Shown: positions 34,991 to 44,989 of the stretch, one piece after another | Position numbering within the stretch: position 1 is the stretch's first letter | Layout of the letters: each line of letters opens with the position of its first letter | Source of the DNA: Vanessa cardui | Taxonomy: Eukaryota; Arthropoda; Insecta; Lepidoptera; Nymphalidae | Assembly: GCF_905220365.1 (NCBI RefSeq) | Contig: NC_061128.1 | Coordinates: 1,302,001-1,366,000, forward strand | Direction: 5' to 3' | DNA: 64,000 nucleotides | Translations under genes and position numbers: made by a program | Notes under the pieces: generated by a model | The model's database searches: none | What the model was told of the DNA's origin: nothing | What the model saw: only the letters and a program-made list of their open reading frames with translations

Positions 34991-37191
34991 CTATACTGAA
35001 CTACTAGAGATGTTCTAGTGACTTTTTGTGATGGATGTGTTGATTAACAAGTTAACATTAATATTAATATTAACAAGTTAACAAAATATTTTAATAAAAT
35101 ATGAACTTGTCAAATGTTATATTAAAATATGAAAACCGATATAGATTCATTGATATAGAATAAAGTATCAAGATTGTTTAATCAAAGTATTCACAATAAT
35201 CACTCAACATATGCGCCGGCGGTCTCCTGCCATCTGATCGCTATAGTTCTAATGATCACACAGACAGACGGACAGTTATCAGCTTGTAATCATAGTGATT
35301 TACTTTGAAGTGCAAATACGGGATACATATAAAATATTACTTACGATTTTGGTCGATAAATTTTGTGTTATTTATTTAGAACAATTGTCATAACGTTTTG
35401 GATTTGGAAATTCAATTTTGTTTATAAAGGCTTTAAGGTTGCAAGCATTTGACACATTTTTGAGATTCTATACGTTTTTCAACAAATGGGTACGAATTTT
35501 TTTTGGAAAATGATTAAATACAATTTCCTTTTTGACAGAAAAAATCAATCAATTTGAATTACATTTTATTGGTGTACGCTCAAACTAATTGCAAATGACT
35601 GGAAAGGAAACTATAGATTCATATTTTGGGAAAAATTATATATTCATTTATATAGATATAACAAAAGAGGCCAGGGATATCTCTGTTAAGGCCTCTTTTT
35701 AAGAAAAAGTAAAGATACATACCATATCAGAAATATTTATTAACTAGAACACATAAATGTACAAAAATATATATGAGTCGTCTATACGGAGATCTCTGCT
35801 TTTGATGATTAAAAAAAAAAAACATTTTGTAAATATGTTACAAGTTCAGTTCGGCAGTGTTTCGTTTGAATGTCTTTGTCTCGTAAACAGAATCCAGCAA
35901 TTACAAACGCCCTATTACCCCATCGTATTCATTAGGGACTTCTCCCTAGGGTAGGTCTATGCCCAGAAGTGCATATGGCGAATAAATGTTCATCGTATAC
36001 CCTATCACTTAAATCTCTTTTGTATTTTTTTGTGGTTTGACTAAATACCCCCATTGGTGGAAAAGGATCTATCGAAAATGATAATAGCAGAATAAATAGA
36101 TAAAATTCTATTTTAATATCGGTATTGGTTTCTTGTAGCAAACGAAACGGTCAGATATACATTGGTACTAAGAAGAAAAGTCTTGTTGTTGAATCAGTAA
36201 TTAACTATGAATCGGATGAGATGAGACGATATATGTAAATAATTGATCCGACACACTCACCTTTTAATCTGAAGCTAAGCCGTATTGGTAAATGAAAATA
36301 TAAGTATTGAGTTTTCTAACTACACTAATAATAATAAAGTTAAGAGTTTTCTAACTACACAAAGTCCAAAGTCCAAATTTTTATGATATGACAATCTCAA
36401 AGAAAGTTATATGCATTAATTCAGTTATCCATTTCGGTACTTTGTAAAAACCCATGACAAAGCATCTCGATACGACCCAGCCTTCCGAGATGTAAATATA
36501 ACCAACTTAAAGACCGGGTTACTGTTTTTCTAACAGGAAAACACCATAAAGTTTGAACTCAGGACCTGTATGTTCAAACCTGCTGAAATCCACCCCAAGC
36601 TTCCATCACCTTTTGTGAATACAATCGTATATCTTTTTAATAAATCGATACCCTTTTTAAAAACCGCATCTACCCTAAGCTTGTAAACGCTTCGAAGGCC
36701 ATATGTCGCGAAAAATTCAACTATAATTGCATTAAGTTACCCCAAGTCGAGTGCCCCGGTTTTTAATTACGACTACCCACTTAGACATATGTGAAGTTAG
36801 TATTGGGGTAAAAAGTTGGTGACGCTTGTCAGTTCTGATACGAGACGTAACTTCTTGATTGAGTCAGTAGTATTAGATTCTAGGTCGCTACTATGTTAAT
36901 TTTAGTTCTTTCAGTGATTCATTTCAACTGAGAGAAGGAATATTTGGATGTTACATTTAATTTTTTCAAAGAATTAAAGCAGATATTATTATTAATGTTA
37001 TTACTAGCAAAATCTAGTTAAATGAAGTTCAGTTCAGATTTCGGAAATCTTAATCGTTTTTTTTTTTTTTTATGATAGTAGGTTTTATTGGGTACTAATA
37101 AAGATAAAAACATATGTTATTTTGTAAACTATTATATATGAAACACTAAAGTGTGTCAATATTATTGTGCTCATATTTTTAACAGATTGAA
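34991..37191. other. no gene seen
   Basis: A GC-clamped hairpin is at 35663-35699 (AAAAGAGGCC, 17-nt loop). A direct repeat of GAGTTTTCTAACTACAC occurs at 36309-36325 and 36344-36360, followed by a tandem AAAGTCC pair. 36590-36840 is unique DNA without domain-bearing frames. Confidence 0.5.
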
Positions 37192-37269
37192 TTGATTCCA
37201 CTATGAATAGTTTAATTTTATTTCAACTGCAACATTGAAATAAAATTAAACTATTCATAGTGGAATCAA
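37192..37269. repeat. perfect hairpin, 35-bp arms, 8-nt loop
   Basis: Left arm 37192-37226 (TTGATTCCACTATGAATAGT...) and right arm 37235-37269 are exact reverse complements. Loop CTGCAACA. Transcribed in either direction it would fold to a 78-nt fully paired hairpin. Confidence 0.95.
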
Positions 37270-39617
37270 GACTCAGACTTGGTGATACGGTTTTGTGAAA
37301 TCCCTTCTGGCCTACTACCATCAGATGTTCTATTGCCTACCAGAAATAGTATAACTGCCAGCCATATTCATATAGCTTCCACAGATGATAATCCATTGCT
37401 TCAAGGCATAGTTAATTTCTTAACAAACCAATACCTATGAAAAGTGGTGACCGATTACCAATTTGTCAGTTTCCTCATTAAAAACAAAAAAAAAAAATAC
37501 AAAGTATTTTCAAATAAAAGTAAAGTTGAACTGAGCAGAAACGTTAAAACAATTCCAAACCAAACTCAACAAAGGTATGGCAAAGAAAATATAATATTCT
37601 TTTGATAAAAATCGTAGACAATATGAGCGTGAAATATGGGTTCAAGAAATCCTGCCCGTTGAAAACGGACGAAATAAATGAAGAGAAAAGTTAAAAAAAA
37701 CAATGGCAGAGCACGGGCAGGAAACGTCGCGTGAATAAGTACTCCATTGTAACGGTATACTTTAATATTTTTCCTTTTCAACGTTAATAAATTTAAAATA
37801 AGGCAATGTTTGTTTGTTATTACGTTCTGCTAGTTACTAGCAGAACGTATAGTTGAGGATCTGAGGTAACCTAACCTAACCTGATCTTATCTGCACTAAT
37901 TATATAAATACAAAAGAAACTCCGTCTGATACACCTTCATGCTTGAACCGGTAAATAGATTTTGTTGAAATTTGCTATGGAAATAGTTTGAGTTCCGGGT
38001 AAGGACATAAGGATATATCTTACTTTTCTGATTGGTGATGACAGGTTTTGTGCTATATGTAACATTTTACCATAATTATAAACAAACTATTATTACAATG
38101 TTTAGATCAAATTATCCATAATAGTTGAAATATTTATAGCTGCATCATTGATCATCATATGCGTTTATTACAATGACATGCATGATTTCCAAATAATTTG
38201 TCTTGACAAAACATTTTCTAAAAATTACCATTAATATATCTTGACTATTTACTTTTTTTCTGTAATTTATGGTTATTATGCAGTTTTATTAAACTATCAT
38301 AAATTTAAGACGATTACGTAAGAGATTCCAGAAATATTACCGCAATGGATTTCGGAAAACTACGAAACAATATTAAAAGTAGTAACCCTCAAATGAATGT
38401 TATCTCATTTCGTATTCAGACTCCCTCAGCGGTCCGTCTGCCTTGAGATGATTTATGAACTGTTTTTTTTGTTATTTTTTTTTAATAATTTTCCTCGCTG
38501 CCAAGATTCTTCGAATTCACTGCCAAATATATTCTTTAAGAGAGCATATTGATAGCAGTAACATAATTAATTCCATTTTAGCCAACTTCTTTAGAATAGT
38601 ATTCTATTATATTTTGAACAGTGAGGCTGATTCTATTATATTTTTCATAGAATTTTTCTTTTAGTAGTCTATCAAAGTAAAAAAAAGTAAACAAATATTT
38701 TACCCAAGTGACATTAAACGTTCCTTGTTTAAAGATTAAAGAATAAAACACCGTGTTTAAAGGCCAATTTAGCCACGGTGCCATTCTGATCCCAGTTAAC
38801 CATTAGCACAAAAGCGCTCAATGTTAAATGTCTCAATTTAATGTTCATGCCGTGTCTCCCTCGCTGCGGTCTTTATTACCCGCTGTTGGTTTTGAAGGGT
38901 TAATTCGTTGAAAACTTTCAACCAGTTATTTTGTTTTTTGATTTATATATGTATAGTAAATTAAACTGATTTTCTAAATTATAATCAAACGATGAATTTT
39001 CTTTAACTTGTAATGACGCATATTTTGGACTTTGTTCGATTTAATTTTGATAATTGCAGCACAGTTGCAATTATCAAAAAGTATTTATCACTAATAAAGT
39101 CTTATTTTTTTTCAGCCAGTCAAATTTTTCTTCATCTTTTGCGCTAAAGGTGCGTCGAAAATTTCTTCATTGATGTGTTCTGAAAGATCATTAATGTCAT
39201 TAATAAAAATTGTATCTATGTATTGTGTATTGAAATTTCAATTAATAATAATAACACTTTTGGTAATTGACTATGTTTTTAGAGTGAGACTTTTTCTTAT
39301 CCCTAAATAGTATATAAAATAACTTGGAGCACTAACAAAATGAAATTATCCTTTAAATTTCAAGTCTTAAGTATTAAAATTGAGACATATATTATCGATC
39401 AACACATATCTAGATCGTGAATAGTTTTGTTGAAGATATATACACACAACAAAATATTTCTACTATCTAAAAGCAAAAATACTTGAATTAAAAAAGCCGT
39501 TGAGTTCTTATAGCCGATTCTTCTGAGGTCTGCTGGCTGTCGTGTTTTATATACCTAAATGCTGGAATTTTTTAGCATATATCTCAAAAATTTAGAGTCA
39601 TGCTTGAATATTAATTA
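37270..39617. other. no gene seen; two more perfect hairpins
   Basis: Hairpins at 37821-37849 (listed) and 39045-39079 (TTTTGATAATTGCA, 7-nt loop, 14-bp arms). 37895-38010 contains a decayed Helitron-type block (GAAACTCCGTCTGATACACC, GGAAATAGTTTGAGTTCCGG). Otherwise AT-rich. Confidence 0.5.
37821..37849. repeat. perfect hairpin, 13-bp arms, 3-nt loop
   Basis: TACGTTCTGCTAG at 37821-37833, TTA, then the reverse complement at 37837-37849. Three CCTAA-type units (AACCTAACCTAACCT) follow at about 37868. Confidence 0.85.
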
Positions 39618-39860
39618 AACAAGTAGTGGTGCAAAAAGCTTCATCAAAAGTATAACACCTCGCCTCATTGCCTCCACTGGTGACAGGAGGGCTGCTTCGT
39701 TTTTTGCCCAGAGGATCGGAATTGCGATTCAACGGGGAAATGCTGCTAGCATTCTTGCCACCATTCCACGCGGTCAAGATTTATACAGTAACTAGTTTTA
39801 GTTCATATTTGTATATATATATTTAAGCATTTAATGTTGTTAATTATTAAACAAGTTAAA
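39618..39860 (+). mobile_element. LINE-G 3' end
   Basis: Best-preserved LINE-G copy: the frame SSGAKSFIKSITPRLIAS, TGDRRAASFFAQRIGIAIQR, GNAASILATIPRGQDLYSN runs to a TAG stop without a break, followed by TTTTAGTTCATATTTGTATA and an AT-rich end. Shares stop and 3' sequence with the copies at 14105, 41395 and 43670. Confidence 0.75.
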
Positions 39861-40194
39861 TCTGAAAAACACTACCTAAATATACTGGTATCATATTAGA
39901 TGTTTTAATAAGTATGAAATAAATATTCTTGATATATATAATGGAAAATATAGTGTCATTAAAATAGAGTTCATACGCTAGGAATTCAAATTGTACATAA
40001 CATTTTGAACCGCAAGTATTTGTCATCTAGAAATCTTGAAGCTGTGTTGTTAACGTATAAACTATGCTGCAAATTCACGCTTACTTGTGCCAAGACAAGA
40101 ATAAATTCGTTTGAATTGCAAAATATTATAATATTGTATTTTATGTCATTGTAATTATTACTATCTTGGCATTCTTTCTCATTAATATTCTGTA

Positions 40195-40455
40195 ATTGGT
40201 GGTAGGGCTTTGTGTAAGCCCGCCCGAGTAGTATCACCCCCTCATCAGATATTCTACCACCAAATGGTACCACACAGTATTGTTGTGTTCCGGTTTGAAG
40301 GGCGAGTGAGCTGCTGTAAATATGGCACAAGGGAAATAACATCTTAGTTCCCAAGTTTGATACCGCATTGGTGATGTTAGGAATGGTTAATATTTCTTAT
40401 TGCGCCATTGTCTAAGGGCCGTGGCATTTGCTCGTCCGCCTACCTATACCAAAAA
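40195..40455 (+). repeat. Rep-A copy
   Basis: TTGGTGGTAGGGCTTTGTGT, GTAGTATCACCCCCTCATCA, GTTCCGGTTTGAAGGGCGAG, then TTAGTTCCCAAGTTTGATAC and the end CTATACCAAAAAAAG. The GGTGACCACTTACC block is deleted. Confidence 0.85.
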
Positions 40456-41394
40456 AAGATATTGAGGAATGACGAGAGACTGTTGTCGCTCTCGCTTTGG
40501 GGACGGTCGTCAGTTGTTTGCTATCTCTATACTTGAAGTTTAAGCTTGCTTTTCATCAAATTTCATGAAATTGAGGTACTTTCGCGCTTATAATATTAAT
40601 AAAGATAATATTTCTCAATAAATGGACTAGATTAGATTTCTGAATTGGTTTCTAATATTAATACAAAGAGTTTGTAATTTAAGAGACAGTCTTCAATGGA
40701 AAACCACTGAATGTAAATTTGATGAAAAATAAAAAGATAAAAAGTATGTGGGAATATGTAAGAAGGTCTCTGAATGTTAAATGTATTTAATTATTCACTT
40801 CAAATGTAACCAACCCTTCATTGTCTAAAACCGCAACATTTGACTGACTATCTTGAACATAACGCGGCAAATAAATCGCCTGCTGTCCTTTACTACTAAT
40901 TAAAGGAAATGGCCCAGAAACAAGATTGCGATATTGTTCTCTCTAAATCTACACCCGTCCCTTTCGCACCCGAACTATGCGAGATACATTCGTCCCTCTC
41001 ACCCTAAACGTTGGTTAGACTTCACTCATTATGCTAAATATCTGCCTCCCTTGTTCGGGAGTGGAAAGATCAAAGATAAGACGGATTTTTTTCATCTTTT
41101 TTTCTAAGGACTTGACAGTTGGTATATGGAGGTAGATTAAGATAGCCATGAATTTTTGTCGCATAATTGCTTCAGTGGATATAAAATCCGGTGGAATTAT
41201 TCAGGTCCGTCTCAAGTCGTTTTTTCAGAGAAATTGAGTTAAGTAATGTCAACTTAGTAAAAGTGTAATAATATAAACAATAATAGCATAAACATATAAG
41301 GCCAATATTTTGGAATATTTTTAATTTCAAATTCTTTGAAAAGATATATTTCCTAGATCTTTTAAGTGCTTTAATATATTCAAATATGCTTTAA
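40456..41394. other. no gene identified
   Basis: 40795-41090 is unique and less AT-rich (CATAACGCGGCAAATAAATC, CACCCGTCCCTTTCGCACCC) with no long frame. Possible conserved non-coding block. Confidence 0.4.
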
Positions 41395-41545
41395 AAATAG
41401 TTACTGTTTAAGTCTTACAGCATTTCCCCGTTGAATCGAAAACCCGAACCTTTGAGATAAAAACGAAGTTCTCCTGTCTCTTAGGCAATAAGGCGAGTTG
41501 TTATACTTTATTGAAGTTTTTTGCACCACTACTCTAAGGGCCAAG
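41395..41545 (-). mobile_element. LINE-G fragment, diverged
   Basis: CAGCATTTCCCCGTTGAATC, CCTTTGAGATAAAAACGAAG, GCAATAAGGCGAGTTGTTAT and TTTTTGCACCACTACTCTAA: LINE-G in reverse, with substitutions and stops in the frame. Confidence 0.7.
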
Positions 41546-43669
41546 AATTGAAATAAATCATCTGAAATGAGGATGAGGAGGTGTTTGAACAAACCATAAA
41601 CCGCTAGTCAGTGGTTCCTTTCGAGCGTTCTTCTCAGGTCCGAAGTATTAATTATAAACCGGCAGTAGATGGTCATAAGCAAATGTAACATTTCCATTTT
41701 GAATAATTTGTTTTTTGACTTTGGGTAGTAGTAGTAAAGCAGGATCTTTTAAATTAAGTATTTTTTTATTATTATCTGTTAATAAATAATTGAAGTTTTT
41801 CATCAATTATAACTTCAATCTTCGACCGAGTTAATATTGAGTAATTTTCGAAACAAAAACTCAACAGATTCTATAATAATATAGGTTTAGAATTCTCGGA
41901 GCCTATTCTACTAAAACAAGTTCAAAGAATCAAAAAAGCTTTATAGTGAACGGAAAATGTTTTACTTAATTATTAAATTATACAATAAAATAAAAGCAAA
42001 TAACTTAATTGAAGACGCATTAACGAAATAATACTAGATAATTATTTCTCAACTAATGATATCCTAAAAATTTATAGTTTATTTCATGATGAGAATGACA
42101 TTATATAAAATTAAAATTAAACTAAATTCGAAAGCAATTTCAAAATCTAAAAGGTATAAGCCATAAAAAAGCAGATTCGATTTGAACGTATTGGAAAAAA
42201 GAGGAAATTTTAATAAATCGTCCGGATAGCCATTGAACAAAAAGTACCTTATTTCATTATGGCAACCGTTCCATTAGTAAGATACGCAAATTCTATTAAG
42301 CTTTAACGAGGAAAGCGCTTTAAGCGCACCGATTTATGTTGACGTTTAAAATTAAAAATGTTCCTGTAATATAAAAAAAATAAAAACATATGTTTGATTG
42401 TTTAAATGGATTATAAGAACTATAATATTCGATTATACATTTCAAATTATTTTTTATAAATAAATAACTTTAAATATGTATCTTTTTAGAAAAGTACTAT
42501 TAAAATCGTACTAATAAATAATTTATTTATTAATTGAAATTTAACCAATACAGCGAACAGCGCTTGATGATTTTTCCTAATACGAGGGGTGAACGGTTTG
42601 AAAGGGTGTACGATTCTAAATTTGAATTTATGTTTTGTTAGATTTGATCGCGCTTAGCGGCAAACGCCATTTTGAATGGAGCGACAGAGGCATTTTTTAA
42701 ATATGATTTATTTCGGTAAAGGGTTTTAATGATGCGTTTTGATTTCGAAATTAAATCATTTTTTTTAATTGTATATCAATCCTTTAGTACGAGGAAAGTT
42801 AAATTTCAACAGATATAACGTTACATATATTCAATATGTAACGTTAAAAATGAAACATTATTGATGTAAAAGGAAATTCAATTATTTATCACGAATTTGT
42901 TGTTTTTTAAACAAGACGAATGAATAAAAATGAAGTAAAAAAATACATATCACTTTCCACCAGTAACGTTACTGTTACTATTTTTTATAATATATTTGGC
43001 CATTGACTAGGAGGTTCATTTGATAGAAATTAAAAAATGGCCTTTAAAGAATGCTCAGACTCTATTCGGTTCGGAAAAACCACCGGTGTAAGCTGATACC
43101 TGAGAGTGCCATAAAATCGGCACTATTGGCAAATTGGCAAGGTAAAAAATATATTAAACATAAAAAATATATATATATATATATATTAAACATAAAAAAT
43201 ATATTAAAACTCTTCCAATAACTTATGCATCTGTTTAGAGTAAAAAAAAACTATGCTACGTTCTAAAATTCTTTTTTTAAATCTGAAAAATGTATTCTCA
43301 AAAGTAGCAGTTGTTCAAACCATAACGAATAATAGAATCATAATGCGATATATGAATTGAATCGGTATTTTAATTCGATTGAATATCGATATGACATTTG
43401 CTCGCTCGGACAGAGTTTCAATCGGTTATGAAATGTAGGGTTTACGCGTAATGCTTTAGTTTTATTGCATTATTATTCTATGGTTTGTAATTGAATTTAA
43501 AAACTCTAAAACATTATTTTAGACTGTCTAACTTATTATACTATAAAAGGAGCTTTAAAATTTAAGAGTATAAAGTATGTTTTGTATTGTTTGCATAACG
43601 TAAGTTTAGTACGTGAACATGATATGATTAATGAGTTATATATTTAAATTTATTAACATAATAATTAAT
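41546..43669. other. no gene identified; microsatellite and hairpin
   Basis: 42545-42700 is a unique CpG-containing block (GATCGCGCTTAGCGGCAAAC, CGCCATTTTGAATGGAGCG). A 13-bp hairpin TAACGTTACATAT lies at 42816-42846. A (TA)n tract at 43167-43186 is flanked by a repeated TTAAACATAAAAAATATATT-like unit, a local tandem duplication. Confidence 0.45.
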
Positions 43670-43850
43670 AACATTAAATATTTAAATATATACAAATATG
43701 AACTAAAACTAGTTACTGTATAAATCTTGACTGCCTGGAATGGTGGCAAGAATGCTAGCAGCATTTCCCCGTTGAATCGCAATTCCGATCCTCTGGGCAA
43801 AAAACGAACCAGCCCTCCTGTCACCAGTGAAAGCAATGAGGCTATATATA
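43670..43850 (-). mobile_element. LINE-G 3' end, 5'-truncated
   Basis: ACTAAAACTAGTTACTGTAT, GACTGCCTGGAATGGTGGCA, GCATTTCCCCGTTGAATCGC, CCTCTGGGCAAAAAACGAAC, TGTCACCAGTGAAAGCAATG, then unrelated AT-rich DNA. Nearly identical to 39618 over the shared part. Confidence 0.8.
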
Positions 43851-44445
43851 TTTAAGTAATGAGTTAGTCTATTTCTTTATTAAAATTATGGTTATTATGA
43901 TCACAACCATATGATATTATTGTATTCTGATATTATTAAATTTGAATGTAGTGTTTTATTATAATTGAAGAATATGCTATGTATGTTTACTATTAAATAG
44001 GAATAATGAATCCTTCATTTCTTGTAGTATTGTTTAGTAAAAAAAGAAACAACAAACATTTGAAATTTAAAATGTTAATATAGTTTGGATTATTAATTAT
44101 TATTAACCACAGATTAGATAACATAAATTTAAATAATAATATTATACTGTTTGAATCAAAGCCGTCTCGTGTGAAGGGACATGTGGCTCCGACCATCTAA
44201 GATCAGCTTGATACGAACGTCGGACTATATTCTTGGATTATACAGAATGTTCTAGATCATTCATGATGTTCTATTGTTTTATCGGTACATCAATAATTAA
44301 TGAAATATTAAAGGAAACCTTTGGTATGAAGGTGTATATTTTTTTTGTCGAAGCCATTTATTTTGTAATTAGCTACAAAAAAGCTATTGACAAACAAAGA
44401 AGAAAAAGCTATTAAGCTGTATTATCTTTCAATATTAATGATATA
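43851..44445. other. no gene seen
   Basis: AT-rich DNA with two 60-67 codon frames without motifs. The 5' boundary of the LINE that follows could lie anywhere from here to 44989. Confidence 0.45.
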
Positions 44446-44451
44446 AATTCC

Positions 44452-44989
44452 TTTTTTTTTTTCTTACATAATAATAGATACATACGTATATCTTTAGAAT
44501 TTTTCTGATTTTTGTAGTACAGCCACTCACGTATTGTCCTTTTTTTTTTTTTTTTTTTTTTTTATTCCATGTTTTTTGTAATGTTTTTTTTTTTTACTTG
44601 TAAATTGTGAATAGCTTAGTTGCATGGCTTTGTTATTTATTATTATTTTTTTTAATTTTACTACGTTTGTGTTGTTTGCTTTTTTTTTTTTGTCTTTAGA
44701 CAATAGTTGTAGAATTCATTAGTTATAGTTTGTATAAGTTCATGCTTTTTGCTGTAATGCTTTTGTTGAAGTGCCAAGTCCAGCAGTCAGTGCAAAAAAG
44801 AGATTTTATTCCTGCGCATTGTTTTAGTTTTTTTTTCTTTTTTTTATTATAATTTTTTTTTTTTGCTATTTATATTACATATATTTATTTAATTTTTTTT
44901 TTTTCTGTTTAATATATATATATATATTTTTTTCATTATTTATTATTTATACATATATTTTTAAAGTAAATACAAATACACAACATAAT
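44452..44989 (+). other. T-run leader of the LINE
   Basis: Nine uninterrupted T runs of 8 or more lie in 450 bp: 44452-44462 (11), 44542-44573 (32), 44584-44595 (12), 44646-44653 (8), 44680-44691 (12), 44828-44836 (9), 44838-44845 (8), 44853-44864 (12) and 44893-44904 (12). All are on the coding strand, so the RNA leader would be poly-U rich. No frame longer than 60 codons is present. Confidence 0.7.

Noticed and set aside
35663..35699. GC-stem hairpin followed by T run, like a bacterial terminator
   Set aside because: The sequence is a eukaryotic nuclear genome with no operon upstream, so a rho-independent terminator has no meaning here; kept only as a hairpin.
36309..36360. 17-bp direct repeat as a target-site duplication
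   Set aside because: Only 18 bases separate the copies and they do not resemble an element; a local tandem duplication is simpler.
37866..37882. CCTAA repeats suggesting interstitial telomere
   Set aside because: Only about three units; too short to separate from chance in AT-rich DNA.
39986..40354. 122-codon minus-strand frame
   Set aside because: Half of it is the antisense of a Rep-A repeat; similar frames appear wherever Rep-A occurs.
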